NCBI GenBank assembly: GCA_008360975.2
Contig: CM039211.1
Location: 18,634,943-18,698,942 of the forward strand
Direction of reading: 5' to 3'
DNA: 64,000 bases
Source: Lichenostomus cassidix
Lineage: Eukaryota; Chordata; Aves; Passeriformes; Meliphagidae
Shown: positions 12,980 through 26,679 of the stretch, in pieces
Layout: each line of letters opens with the position of its first letter
Position numbering within the stretch: the first letter of the stretch is position 1
Position numbers and translations under genes: made by a program
The notes under the pieces: generated by a model
The model's input: only the letters and a program-made list of their open reading frames with translations
What the model was told of the DNA's origin: nothing
Database searches by the model: none

Positions 12980-13330
12980 CCTCAGTGCTCAAAAGCATAT
13001 TCTCTGAGGAGAGGCTGAGCACTCTGGGCTTGCCTAATGTGGAAAAAACGAGGCTGAGGGATGACCCCACTGCTCCCTGCAGCTTCCTGGGGATAAGGAT
13101 GTAGAGGGGGAGATGCTGATTTCTTCTCCCTGGGATCTAGCAGCAGGACATGTGGGAATGGCTCAAAGCTGCACCATGGGAGGTTCAGACTGGACATCTG
13201 GAAGCATCTCTGTATTGAGAGGGAGGTCAAACATTGGAGCTTCCTTGAGAGGTGGTTGATACCCCAAGCCTCTCTGTGTTTGAGGCATTTGGACTGTGTC
13301 CTTAACCACATTTGGTCAGCCCTGAAGTTT
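12980..13330 (+). mobile_element. CR1 LINE fragment (3' region, 3' end missing)
   Basis: From about 12980 the sequence follows the 3' part of CR1. It has the gaggagaggctgagcactctggg block, then an aaaacgaggctgagggatgacc stretch equivalent to the usual 'gaggctcaggggagacc', then the ccatgggaggttcagactggacat segment, and finally the part ending in ttggtcagccctgaa. The usual terminal part after that point (cagttggactagatgatc and the tail repeats) is absent, so the copy is truncated at both ends. The 109-codon open frame on the opposite strand (12982-13311) is only the antisense reading of this element. It is old and non-functional. Confidence 0.85.
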
Positions 13331-14426
13331 GGGTTCTTGCCTTTTTCTTATCTTTTGTTTTCTTCCTTCTCCTGAGCAGAATAATTCTCTGTGGCCTCCA
13401 AAAGCAGTGCAGCTTCTGCAGGGGACAGAAGGTTTGGGACAAGGACAGTGCTTGGGGTGGGTCAATGTGTGAGGTGAGAGGCTGAGCAGCACCAGTGCCA
13501 GGGGCTGTCACACCATGCTGGTGATAATGACATCACTGCAGCTAGCTGTAAAACATCTACAAATCCACGCAGTATTTTGCATTTTCTAGAAAATTCACAA
13601 TATTTTGGTGGTTGTTTTAAGCATTACCCGTGGTAGGACCAGCTAGAAGCCAGAAAACAGTTTATTTTGAAAGAAAACAGACTTCAAAACTGTACCAAAG
13701 TAATAAGGTGTGCTATAGAAGCTAAGCATTACTGTAAACTACCAATGGCATTCACAGCTTCAGATTTAAAAAAAAAAGTACTACGTAGGTATTAAAAAAA
13801 CAGTATTTTATTTAATTCTTTATTTTATTGGCATAATATTAAACCAGTCAAATCATAACTTCCTTCTTGAAACATCAGTCCCTCCTCAGATAATCAACAA
13901 ATTTGGTAAAAATGTGTACTCCTAGTTAAGAGATGCCTAAAAGTATATTACAAGGTGAAGCCTTACAAATTTATTTCTAAAGAAAATTATCAGATATGGA
14001 GCTGCACAACATCAAAGAGAAACAAGTAATTTAAACTAAATCATTTTGTCTGAAAGCCAAGCCAGATTTGTATCTGAACTTTGAAACTCCACTACTTGTG
14101 CCTAATTGCTAGATTGCCCCCTTTCTATTTCAGGACTTTAATCCATTAATAAACAACTAAAGTACTTGCAAAGTTAAACATAAGTATTTAATATCTTGAA
14201 ATGTTAATTAATTTATATAAAATTTCAAATCAATATTTAAAAGCTGACATGAAAAGTTTCTTGTGTAATGCTGACAAAATAAGGAGAAAATTTTAAATAC
14301 AATAGCAATACATTTTCTGATTTAGCTTCCTGATCTAGTCTGCTTGCATTAACTCATAGCTCTAAGTAAAAAATACCCTTGTGAAGCATTCCTTAGACCT
14401 GAATACCTGAAACCCACCTTAGGTAG
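13331..14426. other. Unique non-coding DNA, nothing recognised
   Basis: The first 190 bp are somewhat GC-richer and carry a chance open frame on the - strand. The rest is AT-rich with A runs near 13769-13778. No repeat family is recognised between the two CR1 fragments, which need not come from one insertion. Confidence 0.5.
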
Positions 14427-14580
14427 TCTGGATGTACTGTGCCCCTTCCCTGGAATTGTTCAAAGCCAGGATGGATGGGGCTGTGAGCAGCATGGTCTGT
14501 GGAAGGTGTTTGTTGCAGGGGGAGTGGAACTGGGAGACCTTTAAGGTCCCTTACACCCTAGGCCATTTTATGATACTGAG
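14427..14580 (+). mobile_element. CR1 LINE 3'-end fragment
   Basis: About 154 bp of the CR1 3' untranslated region. Recognisable blocks in order are gccccttccctgg, gttcaaagccaggatggatgg, gtgagcagcatggtctgtgg, gacctttaaggtccctt, and the tail-like tatgatactga. These match the standard order of the CR1 3' end. It is severely 5'-truncated, as most CR1 insertions are, and its terminal repeats are degraded, suggesting an old copy. Confidence 0.85.
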
Positions 14581-17167
14581 GGAAAAATAGTAAATTAGTA
14601 AGTAAACTTTAATGAATTTCAAAAATGCTTTACAGATAAAATATAAGTTCCATTTCTCTTTTAAGCATATTTGTGATCATCTGTTGGATAGACAACTAGC
14701 CTACAAATGTAAAAGTAGAATATACTGAGACTAATATCAACGAATTACTTAAAGTCTTTGGCTCAAAGATCTTACTGAACTGCCATTTTGATTCTGTGAG
14801 CAGCTTAGTAAAAGAGTGATAAATAGACTGTAACACACCCTAAGTTTCATCACTCACATTGAGGCAAATAGCTGGATCTCAGTATTAAAGTCCTTTACCA
14901 CAACAGGAAAAAAAATCTTCATTATTTATTTTACTATGTTATGGAACTTATTTAAAAAACAGAATGTATGGGACACTTTGTCCAGGTTGACTGACTGCCT
15001 AGAGGAAATTATGGTTATGTGTTAAATGGAAAAAAAACATGAAGGAAAATTATCTGTGAATTGAAGCAGACACATATGATCATAGGTGGAAATCAACAGC
15101 AGTATGAAATCTACTCAAGAATTGTGAACAGTTCACAACACTTTCATATGCTTTTGATTCATATACTTCTCTTTCACACACCTTAGTTCTAGAAGTCCTT
15201 ATACTGTTGGGAAAAGTAGTTGGAATAAAGAGAAGAAATCAGAAGCTCATGAGTAAAATGACTAATTAATTGGCATAAGAAAGACTAAATTCAAATGATT
15301 ATGGTGCTAATAAAGAAGGATATAATCTTTCTTAGAAAATAAAAAAAAAAGTGCATATCATACCAAAGAAATATGAATCTGCTTCACTATGCAAAGTGCT
15401 GGTGGTCTCTGAATATTGAAAAGAAGAAAACAACAAAGAAATTGGTGTTTTGGTAGAGATCTTTTGAAGAAACCCAGATTGAGAAAGACCAATATACTGA
15501 GGTTTTTCTTTGTACAAAAAACAGAGATTCAAGGCCATCTAGAATTAGAGCTTAATAACTGGCTCATTAGGGAAGTAGAAAAGAGGTTGTCCACTGAAAT
15601 CTTGGAATGAGTATTCCACTCAAGGGAAAATGTTTTTAAAAGTCTGTTATTATAAAGGACTGAACAGCAAGAGACTCTTTGGAACATCAGAGGATAAAAT
15701 GCTTGGTTTCCCCTATCTTCTCATTTAAAAACAAACAAAGGAACAAAAACATGGAAAAACAACCTTTAGGTCCATTGAAGAATGTGCTGGAGAAGAAAAG
15801 AAAGAAAGAGCACAATTTCAATTATATATTTTTATTATTTATTATGCTTAATCACACAATATGGACCTTGTGTGTATTAAAAGTCTAATGTGAAAGTGAA
15901 TTTACCTCACTACAGGCACTAATAATTGTAGATATAAATTTTTCACACCTGACATACTTTGAAATGGAACACATTGTATTTTCATTTTCTAATTGGGAAC
16001 TGGCTGCATTAAGTGTTGTACTTGTAAGAGGAAGACACAGTGTGTTCTATGTGCTTGGAAAGAATTTGGAAAAAGCGCACCATGCATTACTTACTCCTTG
16101 CCTTTCACTGAACAGAAACTAATAATGCACAGAGCACTGATGCTCTTATGGAAGTGAGAGTTCACTAATCAATTAGATAAATTACCCTGAGTTTTATTTC
16201 TTTCATTTTTTGTACTGTGAGATGATAATTACTCACATTTTATCATTATATTGAAAGCTGATGTGTTAGGTTAGTCTGTAGACATTGGCTAAAGTTACAA
16301 GTGAAAACATGTAAGCAGTTTCTAATCTGCAAATACAGAAAAAAATATTTAACATTGATTTGTTGTCTTGACAGATAATCTCTTCAGTGGATAATTGACT
16401 GAAATTTTGCTTTTAAGTAATTTAAGCAGAATTTCTGTGACTAATAGAGTCACTCGAGACTTTTTCCTTACAAACCTCATGAATACTGTGGTCGTCATGA
16501 TTGTCTTAGTTTTGTATGTTATTTAAAAACTCTTTTGGATCAGGATGATTTTCTGCACTTCACACCAAAGAGTCCTTCATTATTGAAGCGAATCCCACAT
16601 AAAATACACTCAAGACATCTATTCCATGCACTCACCAGCCTGCTGTTGTGCCTTTAGAGGACTACCTGCAGCCAGTCACAGACATGAGTAAAGTGGACAG
16701 CAGTGGTTCTTTTAGGTTAAGTAGGAGGAATATTTAAATCTACCTTAATACAGTGATAACTGAAAAGTGGATGCTATTGCCATAGGGATGGAGTACCTGG
16801 AACAGCTAATGAGTACCTAAACCTCACCAGGAAAAGTGTTTCCCTGGTAACAGAGTCTTAACAATATGGGGTTGTGCCGAATGGATGTGCTGCAGCTGTG
16901 TATGCCTGTAAGTAAAGAGTCACAGGAAAAAGTCAAACAAGCAGTAGTCCTGGGGTGAAGTCATGAAACCAAGCAACCTTTGAGCAGAGTTTTCGCAGGT
17001 GAAAAAGGTTATGATTTCTAAATAGGAAGCTCTCCTCTATAAATTGTTTCTCCTGAGTGTAGCAAAACAGGACGTTGTTTGGAGTCTCAGAAATTACCAG
17101 GATAGCAACAAACCAGTACATGTTCACTGTCAGTTCTTCTTCCTAAGGGAAATATAACAGCAAAAGG
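14581..17167. other. Unique AT-rich non-coding DNA, nothing recognised
   Basis: No gene or repeat family is recognised. Open frames are under 70 codons and featureless. The stretch ends in a homopolymer A tract. Confidence 0.5.
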
Positions 17168-17193
17168 AAAAAAAAAAAAAAACAAAAAAAAAA
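17168..17193 (+). repeat. A-rich homopolymer tract
   Basis: Fifteen A, one C, then ten A. No retroposed gene or SINE body is recognisable immediately upstream, so it is a simple A tract rather than a clear processed-pseudogene tail. Confidence 0.9.
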
Positions 17194-20100
17194 TCACTAT
17201 TTATTCAGCTAACTAAAAACACTTAATATGCAGGAGATGTTACTGAAGATGATATCAAGGGTGTTTTGCTTGAAGGAAATGTGGATTTTGCAAATGGCAG
17301 TTGTCACATAAGTAAGTCAAATGAAAAACAGATGGTTATTCTAATTCTTTCCAGCATGTAGTTCTTATTATTAATAAATCATACAGAAGTTATGAAAACA
17401 CCATTACAGATGTTAACACAACCCACTTGGCCAGTGGAACTATGAAAATAGTTAATCAAACTGGCTTATCTAGATAGTTTACTGTAGTAAGCATGTACTG
17501 ACTAAAGAGTTAAAAGAAATAATAATATATTTATACAATTCATTTTTGTGTGGCAGTTCAATGAGATTAGCAATAACAAAAATCATCCTTAGAAACAGCA
17601 CTTCAGGCTTCTTCATAATGCAGCTCTGAAGCTTGTAAAAAGGGTAAGTTCAACTACTCAGCTTCTCAGGTCTTACTGAAGGTTGTCTGTAATGTGCTCA
17701 AGGAAAAGTAAAAGAATAAAGATTATGCTCAAGGAGCCCTAACTGTGAGAGAGAGATGACACTTCAGAGACACCATTTAAGAATGCCCAATAACAGTCTA
17801 TTTAAAGTGTTTCTTCAGCAACCCCAGGGCAGTTTGTCACCTGAACAAAGTTCATCACTAACACAGTTACAGCAGGGGCAGTTGGATAGAAGATTTAGAT
17901 AAAAGACTATGGAATAAGGAACCTTAGTAGTCCTGAGCTTTTAACCTGTGGAATAAGTGAAGGCAATAGAACTTTCAAGCAGTCAAGGGGTCCTACAAGC
18001 CACTGGACATGAGAACTAAAGAGGTCAAAGACGTGTGAGGTGATTTAATCTACTTTCCTTGTCCATTTTTTAAGAAAGTACATTGTATTTTCCAATCTGT
18101 ACAAGTTTCAAATGATAGAATAACAAGCTTCCTTGTTTGACAGGGTGATGGGAGATGGTGAACTTATTGACAGCATGTTTTGCATTCTGTTTTCTCTTTT
18201 TCCTATCAATTACTTGACTGTGTAGCTTAAGCATCATTAGAGCTAGTATTTTCAGCATGAACCTAGCATTTGCACTTTATTGACTGACTGTATATAAAAA
18301 CAAAACCAGGACTGCTTGCTGAAAAGCATCAAGAAACCTCTACAAAAGTATAAATGTAAACACAAATGTTACAAAAAATATTTATTTAACAAGGCTTATC
18401 TCAAAAAATCTTTTATATTCTTCAATATTTCAGCTTTTTCATGTATCTCCTGTTCCCAGTGCTTTCTGCCATTTGGTCCATATAAAAATACCCTCTATTC
18501 AGGTGGAAAAATGTAGAGGTTTTTATTAAATTTCTTTTATTCAGAAATATAGTATAGTAATTAACGTTAGTCACTTCTGCAACAGTAGTTTCTGTAGGTA
18601 TGATTCATGTTATTAAGAACTGCTCAAACATGCTGGAAGATATTAATACTATAACTATAGGAAACTCAGCCCATTATTTTGGGATTATTTGAATGATAAG
18701 TAGTGAAGCACTGTAAAGTTTGTAGAATGTGCTGCCATCCACCTCTGCCCTCATTTGTGACTGTGTGACAGCAAACCTTCCCTTGGGAGGTAAATAAAAG
18801 TCCTGGTAGACATCCTCAGTGAGAAATAAATACCAGGGAAAGTGTGCATACACACACATTCCTTTTTTTAAATCAGGATAAGAATTGGACTAATTATTTC
18901 TAAGGAAATTGATTTGCTGTCACATATCAGCAGTTTCCTTCCGATCTAGACTTTAACAAAAACTAAATATACATATCTGTAATTTAAGTGATTTACAGGA
19001 AAAACACAACTGAGAATTTAAATATTTGGGATAAGTTATTTATTTAGAGGAAAGTATATACTGTGCTGATAATCAGAGATAAAAATCAAGTTGTGTGGAA
19101 AACCTTGATATGCCAGATATTGTTTTATAAATGTTATCTGCTTCTCTTTAAATGTGGCCCTAGTTTCATCTGGTCACATCCAATACCTAGGCCCTCTTAT
19201 GACCCCTTATATTGCTTTTATTGAATAACACTGTAGTTAATTATATAAAGTGTCAGACTATAGACTTTGAAGGTACCTCTTCTTTCTGTAGTTCCTCTGT
19301 TATAATTCTTAGCTTTTCAATTCACAGATCAGCTCTCTGCCTGTCTATTAGAACTAGTTAGCATGAAGGCAAAGAGCTGTATTTGGGATTAGGTCCTGCA
19401 GATTATAAAAGAGACTAGTGACAAAATACCATTAAATGTGAACAATTTTCAGTGGCTTCGTTTGCCATATTTGCCATATTGCCTTATCACCTGTCAGATT
19501 ACATGCTTTATTTTCCTTATCAATTTCTCTCTCCCTATTTGTTGCATTAATTTCTACTATCTGCCATATTGACTGCTGCATTTGATTGCCCATAAATTTG
19601 TCTTTTATGTCCCACATTTATGAATGCCTTATTACTTGTCCTAATGTTGTCTGAAATATTATTTAATGCTGTCTTTCTATGGATTTACTGGTGTTTTCCT
19701 ATTCATCCTAAGGCAGCTGTCTGTCTGATTCTATAACCTTCTCTTTTTGCCTTTCCACTTACCTCCCATCTTTTTTTTTCCCTTCAGATTCTTCAAGTTA
19801 CCTTTAGTTTGCAACAATGGATACTGATCTATTGATTCTTCAAGCTTATAACAGAATCATAGAATGACACCTGTTTCCATTGTCTACCTAAGTGTCTCAT
19901 GTGTTTTCTCATTTTGTTATACATCCTACACTTCACTCTACCCCCATTTCTTCTAGAGAGGGAATGACATGTTCCTCATCTTAAATAGCACAGTGGGGAG
20001 CAAAAAACAAACAAACAAAAGCTATTCACTATATGTTCTGATCTCATTTGAAGCATTTTATCCACCTTGGTAAAGACAGGAAAAGAAATGTTTTGTGACA

Positions 20101-23100
20101 CAGGCGGCCATTTAGTCATACAAGAATAGCAAAAACATCAAAGGAGAGAGAGTTCACACTCCACCCATTCACTAAAACACATGCTGCTCAAACAAGCGCA
20201 AACTAAAAATGCATTCTTTCAAAATAACATCCAAGAACAATTGCAAAACTGAAAAGGAATAGGTCACATTCATCAGATAATAAACTGTAAGAGAAAAGCT
20301 CTACTAAAACCAGTAATTTTATGTGTCTCCCATGATTCATAACAAACTTCTTGACAGTGGAGTATGTAAGAGCACAGCATCTGATGGACACTGATACATT
20401 GTGTGTTTTGTTTGTATTTTTCTTTTAATTCTTGGACAGCATATTTTGGAACTTAGCTGGCTGTTGTCTTTTGAACAAAGATATGTTCTTTGGGATTATG
20501 GAATGCTCAGTGTCTGTGACATGATAAATATTCATAAATTAAACAAATTACCCAGTGTACTTTCACAGATCACTTCAGAAGATTCTACTTATGTTAGTGA
20601 GATCAGTGAATGTCTTCCTTTGTGAAAATTTTCACCCCCTTTCTCTTACACATATCTTTAAAATGTTGGCCCGAAAGCATTTATTTTGATTTCAGTCTAG
20701 AAGATGGAAATTGTTGCTCAGAAGCCTGAACAGTTTGGGGTCACTTCATGCACAGTGTAGAAGGGAGTAGGAACAAATCTCTAGCTTGATGCACATGGCT
20801 TTCAGCCATTGCTTTTCATCTTTTTTGATGCTGTCTCACAAGCTTGACACATACTTGCTTGTACAGTGAGACTTTCCTGTTGCACTTTCATACTCTAATA
20901 GCAGTTCTGGAAACCCTGGAAGTACCTACATCATATGTTCTGATTCTGAACACAAAGACAGTAAGTGAATATTAAATCAACTATTTAAGTTAAAATTTAT
21001 TTGGATTTGTCTTTCTTCTCCTTTCGTATCTTATGCCCTCAAACTAGTAAAAATTTTATTTTTAGGCTGTTTCTTCTCTTTGGGTCTGTGAGAAACTTCC
21101 ATGTGTTTCTGAGTGCCCCCATTCACCTTTTTTCTCATATTTGTTGTCAAGTTCAAAGCCCTATTCTTGCTATTGAAAGTACCACTCACTTTCTTTATTC
21201 TTCCAAGCTATCTTTAAATACTGTTGCTGCATTCTCCCATTCTAATAATTTTCATGTCGGTGAGGGTGGGAAGGGGGATGCCAAATGTTTTTTCTCTGGT
21301 TTTATCTTTTTATCAAAAGTATTCAGACATACTAATTATTTTCCAGTAATATATTGCTTGTGGTACCATAAGGAAGATAAACTGTAAAATACACACACAC
21401 TAAGCTATAATGGTAATATTGGATACTGATTTAATAATTATATATCTGTATGGAACTCAATATCCTCTTTCTTTAGGAACATAAGTTTTTAGTAATTTTA
21501 TGGAAGATCAACTCTGATGCTTTATAACTACCTGCCATGTATGCAGACTTTAAAATTTACTTTAAAAAATAGGTCTGTCATTTCCACGGTTATGAAAAAT
21601 ATAGGACACATGTTGTGAGCAAAATTACTCTGTTCACCTGTGAAGATGCCCCGAGCATAAAATTGCTTCTCTTTTTTTAAAGCTTTATATCTTCTATAAT
21701 AAATGTGGTTTCCTCTCTATGTGAATCTAGGCCCTAAGCTCACAGACACTGGTATATTTTATTTTGGTCAGTCATAAACATATACATCAAATATCAAGCG
21801 ATTTTGAATGATGGTGCTTTGCATAATTTTAAATACTGTTATGTCTTCCAAGAAATTTTATTGAAAATTTTCACAAGTTTTTAATCTCAAACAGTATGAT
21901 TACACACATTTTTTAAAAGAACTAATACACAGTGTCACACCTATTCTGCTTTTAACTTCCCTCAGATATTTTTCTGTTTCCTTTACTCCCCACTACATCT
22001 GTTATCCTTGTTGTCTGGAAACAGACCCTTTACTTGTAATTTTAGAATTTTTAGTCATTTTTATCTGATAGAAACCCATACAACCTCTGTAACATATAGC
22101 ATAGCTCACCAGGCTGGTGGAGGTAATCTTAGAGATTAAGAACTCTGGTTCAGAGCAAGTTTGCAGCTCTTTTACTGACTTATTACACAAGGCAGTGGAC
22201 CCCTGGCTGACAAATAAAAAATGGAATTCTTCACATTCACCTGTCATGACTAGTTGAAATAACTCATCCTAAACATGAATTTGCAAAGATAATTTCTGTA
22301 AATGGTCCTGAGCATGAAGACTCCTTTCTATGATAATGTGGCTCTTAAATTGTAAGTGTGTATAGGAAATGCACATCCCATTTTTACATCTTTTTTACTT
22401 TGACAATATTTTTGTGTATAGTCTCTACTGCCTTACGCTGTGATAATTTTATTCTTACTGCCTTATTGTTTTATGGTTCACCTAAAATAATTCTCACAGA
22501 GAAAGATTATAAGTGTATGTTGCAGTTAAGTTATCACATTCAATTAGTAACTTGTGCTGTCTCAGTCAGGGGAAAACATGTTTAATAGCAAACAAAAACT
22601 AGAAAACTGAACAGCTGTTTTGCCCATAAAGAAGTTGTATAGTGAAGCCACTGTGGAGAAAGCTCATACAATAAAACAAATTATTTTCATGAAAGGATAC
22701 CAAAGGCTTTTCACAAGTTTCATCCAAGGTACTGACAAACAAACCATGACAGGATAATTGGCGGTGTGCGTTGACAAAGATCATTGATTCTCTTTCATTG
22801 TTGCATGTAAACAGCCAGACTCTAGCCTTTGGGTATTCTACCCCAGAAAAATTCTGTTCCTCAAACCATTCTCACAAAAAATACCACTGAAGTCTTGTAG
22901 TCATCAAAATAACTTTGTTTTGGAAAGAAAATAGTATGCAAATTCATATAAGGAAAGTACCTTTCCTTATTTTATTCTCAGGCTGGCAGTCAGAGGCTTA
23001 ACTTGAGCCTTAATCCCTTTTAGCTGAAAGCTCCTTTAGCTGGAAGTTCATCTGCCAGCACTCTGTCAGTCCAGCAATTTCTCATGTCAGCTGGTGACGA

Positions 23101-24584
23101 ACAATTACTGACACATTAATCCTGTATCACTTCCTCACAGACTGAGCTTTGTCTGAGTTTGAACACAATGAGATGAGATACAGCAACTATTTTGATCTAC
23201 CTAGGGGTACTGGGGAAGAAAGGAAAAATAAAGTTTAAGGAACATAAAACATTAAAAAGGACTCTTACCTTTTTGAGAATGAATTATCCAGATCAAAAGA
23301 AACATAATAATCAAAACATTTTTGAGTTTATTAGTGAAAGAATGGGAATGAGTTCTAAAAAATTGAAAAGTACTTAATTTTTAAGTAGGCTGATGCAACT
23401 AAGTAGGAAGGGTCATTCACAGACTCAATAATTTCAAAATTTCTTTCTGTAATGTTACTGTCATTCAGTTTCAGCTTTGCTATAGGTTCTTTCTTTTGTT
23501 TTTAACTATATGAATATATAGAAAATTAAGAAGCATTTGTGAACCTGAGATAAAGCTCTACACATGGCAAACTGGATCTTCCAATGAATTTTATCTCATT
23601 CCAAATCTTAGTTTTTCCAAAGGGCTTAATTTAAAGTGTAGGTAATAAAGCTACCATTTAAAACCTTTTGAGTGCATAAATTTTATTTTTATTTTGTTTA
23701 AAGTGAATAGCTAATTAGATTAATGTTTTGCTGGTTATTAAAATAAAATTTCGAAAATTACAGAGCAACACATATTTTATAAAGTAAAAGTGTAGTATAC
23801 TACTTTAATCTTTTCAATATTCTGAGTTAGGATTGTTCTATTTCACTTCTTCAATTGCTGAACTCTCAATATACAAAACTGAGTATAAAATCACCCAACA
23901 GAATTAATAGATCTAGAGAAACAATGACAAGTTTCTAGTTGACTTAAAGATAAATATGAAGATGCAGGGGAAAAAAAAGTAAACCCATCTTTTCCAGAGG
24001 AAAATGCTAATAATGATGTATTTCAGAGTATTTTGACATACATGTAAAAATGAGGTCTTTATCAACCTTTCTTTCACACTCTGTTTTTATCACTCAATTC
24101 CAACCACAACTGATTTGCAGCTGGCTTGAATTGCATGGTCTTCAGAATTGATTGTTTATGCTGAAGAGCAAAGTTGTAAACTTAAAAGTTTAAGATTTGG
24201 GTTTTGGTAGGTTTAGACACAAAGATATCAAAACAGCTACTTATACTGTCACATGTGACCCAGTCAATGTTTCAACTACAAATACCCATTGAGAGATCTA
24301 TCATTTTAAAGATTTTTATGCCCTATCAATGTTTGTTTTCTTTACAGATACTTCCTTTTGGTAGAGTATTTTGCTGTACCCTTAAGAACCTTTTCATACC
24401 TGAGGGAAATACCACAAAAATTATTTAGCTAAATATTACAAACACATTATTAGTAAATGGCACTCTCATGGGATCTCTTTTTGCAAAGTAAAGAAAAAGC
24501 CATGTCTTTGGCTTTAAAAAAAGCCATATTTCTGTTTTTGTTGGAAAAACGTGCCTGCATCTGGTTTATAATACAGAATAAATG
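17194..24584. other. Unique AT-rich non-coding DNA, no gene seen
   Basis: About 7.4 kb without a recognisable gene, repeat family or RNA. At 19851-19867 the string acagaatcatagaatga matches the reverse complement of a CR1 3' terminus, but the bases that follow do not continue as CR1. At 19457-19484 the motif gccatattt/gccatatt is duplicated. Open frames reach 128 codons (21001-21387, +) without domain features. Confidence 0.5.
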
Positions 24585-24632
24585 ATAACATTATAAGAGT
24601 CTTACAGTGTTATAAAGGCATTATAATGTTAT
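24585..24632. repeat. 12-bp perfect inverted repeat in AT-rich DNA
   Basis: ataacattataa (24585-24596) is exactly complementary in reverse to ttataatgttat (24621-24632), with 24 nt between them. The arms are almost pure A/T, so chance is a realistic explanation. Confidence 0.6.
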
Positions 24633-25619
24633 AATATTCCGAAGAGTTGATTTTAAATAATTGCCTACAAAAAATGGAAGAGCTTTCAAGACTTTGAATT
24701 CTATTGTTTTAAAAGACAAACTCTTTTCCATTGTTTTGTGGTATTGTCAGTCACACCTAGTGTAAATGGATTAACAAGAGTAACTGATTCCTTGATCATT
24801 CCTCTTTCTCCTACTCTACTACATCATGTAGATAACTCTTAGTCAAAGAAAGAGAGAACTGAGTGACAAGTCTTAACAAAGCTAGAAAAGATTAAATTCA
24901 AAACTTAGAAAACTAAACAGTCAATTACACACTAAGTAGAAGAGTCCAATTTAACTTTTTTTGTGGCATCACAAAATTCTTCATAACAGCTGAGTATGAA
25001 AACCTTAGGAATGTGTTGTGCATTAGTTCAGTATCAGGTACAAAGAGGGATAGGGTGAGCAGAGAAAATAATTTGTGATTTACATCTCAAAGAGGATGAT
25101 TTATTCCTCTTGGAATAAATTATTCTTTATACAACCTCCACCAGGAGGATGCAATTGTATATAGCCATTAACATTTTACTTTTCTGGGAATACACAGGCT
25201 TTTAATTTGACACTTGGGAGTTCTAAAATCAACAATGAAGCTACTTTGCTAAAATATCTCATGAATTTAGTCCTTCCAGCTCATTATTTTTAATTTAAAT
25301 AAATTATTAATTTCTGCAAAATTAGGAAAATTACAAGCATCAATTGTTTTTCTGTTCTAAGTCAAAGTTGTCTCTTTTTAATATAAAAGAACATACAAGC
25401 TGAAGTATCCTATGGTTCTTTTAAAACATATAATGGAGCAGTTTATCATATGGATTACTGTATTAGTTTAATAATGAAAAGGGTGCAAAGTGTAAAATAA
25501 TCAGTATAACTGAATATGTGTAAGTAAGGAAAGTATATATTTTTTCTCATGTATGATTAAGCACAACTATCAAACCAGCATGTATTTTCAATTTCACATC
25601 ATTTATTAGGCCAGAAATT
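24633..25619. other. Unique AT-rich non-coding DNA, nothing recognised
   Basis: No gene, repeat family or structured element is recognised. Confidence 0.5.
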
Positions 25620-25790
25620 TTCCAATCATAAGCAACTCAAAGCCACTCAGATTCCTATATATGAACCCCTGTCTAATTCCTCACATGAAAATGACATGAT
25701 ACAGTGCCATAAGAATGCATGACCAGAATTCGAACCCATCCTATGCATACCCAAGCACTCAGCCTAACAGTGACTCACCCTAATAGTGAC
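25620..25790 (-). mobile_element. Possible relic of a tRNA-derived SINE (MIR-like)
   Basis: Read on the - strand, ggttcgaattc (25726-25736) is a near-perfect RNA polymerase III B box, and an A-box-like taggctgagtgc lies about 30 nt upstream (around 25757-25768). The bases around the B box (gatgggttcgaattctgg) resemble the tRNA-like head of MIR-type CORE-SINEs, and the copy would run to lower coordinates. The T-arm cannot form a good 5-bp stem, so this is not a working tRNA gene. Similarity beyond the head is weak. The call is tentative; a chance B box is the main alternative. Confidence 0.3.
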
Positions 25791-26679
25791 TTTGCCTTCA
25801 AGAGGATCTATCTGGTAAGTAGCTGACAAAGGTCATTAATATCATCTTTAATCAAATTTACTTTTCCATTTCTGTGTGGATAATTCAGCACAGGATAATA
25901 CAGGGTGCTGCAAAAAAAAAAATTATAATACAAACAAGGTGCTCAGAGGGAGGACTTCTCACAGTAAAAACTCCATCATTTTTGGCAGTCATCTTTAAAC
26001 TGACTTAGATATAACATAGACATGGTGGCTATGAAAAGTATTACAACGTTTGAAATATTTTTGTGACAGCCATGCTGTCTTGAGTGCAAAGTGAAATGTG
26101 CAGTTTGAAGACTCAATTCTGAATAATCCATTTCCCTGTAAGCAGTGCCCTCAGTTGTTAACCTGAATGTAGAACTTTCTGTATGACTCTCTGAACACAA
26201 TGATTTTTTAACTCAGATTGTGTAATAACCAGTATCCCACAGTTTGATGACAAACTTTCAATTTGTTGTGCAGTTTAACTTCAGTGAAACACCAGTGAAT
26301 TTTCACATATCCATAAATAGAATTCTCAGGGAGATGTGAGCCTTAGAAAAGATATTACTATGTCTTGAGAGTCAGAACAGACTCTGAAAAGCCAACCAAG
26401 TTTATTAAATACGCCTTTGACCTTGTATAAGAATTTTTTATAGAAGGGTAGGTTCTTCTGAAAGTTCACAAGATGTTCTTAGTAGAATTTATGAGTTATG
26501 AAGTTTCCTAGCTCTTTTCAGACCTTGATGCTGTGGAAGCACTGCTCAACAACATCTAAAAGTGGTGATGCCATTATCAGCAGTGTTTTGGCTACAAATC
26601 TGAAGCATGATACGATAGAGGATGCTCTAAAGAAAGCTCACTCCATCTCATTCAGACCCAGAATTATTGGTAGTTTTGC
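25791..26679. other. Unique DNA with an unrecognised 82-codon frame before CR1
   Basis: The + strand frame 26498-26746 reads into the start of the CR1 copy below. Its first 60 or so codons (including KKAHSISFRPRIIGSFAH) match nothing I recognise, and they may be diverged CR1, another repeat or chance. The remainder of this stretch is featureless AT-rich DNA. Confidence 0.4.

Noticed and set aside
12982..13311. 109-codon open frame on the - strand
   Set aside because: Antisense shadow of the CR1 fragment at 12980-13330.
19851..19867. Tiny CR1 3' terminus on the - strand (acagaatcatagaatga)
   Set aside because: Only 17 bp match and the following sequence does not continue as CR1; too short to call an insertion.
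21001..21387. 128-codon open frame on +
   Set aside because: Rich in Phe/Ser/Leu from T-rich DNA, with no domain or conserved motif seen.
25700..25790. tRNA gene on the - strand suggested by the ggttcgaattc B box
   Set aside because: The T-arm stem does not pair properly and no full cloverleaf can be drawn; at most it is a SINE relic.
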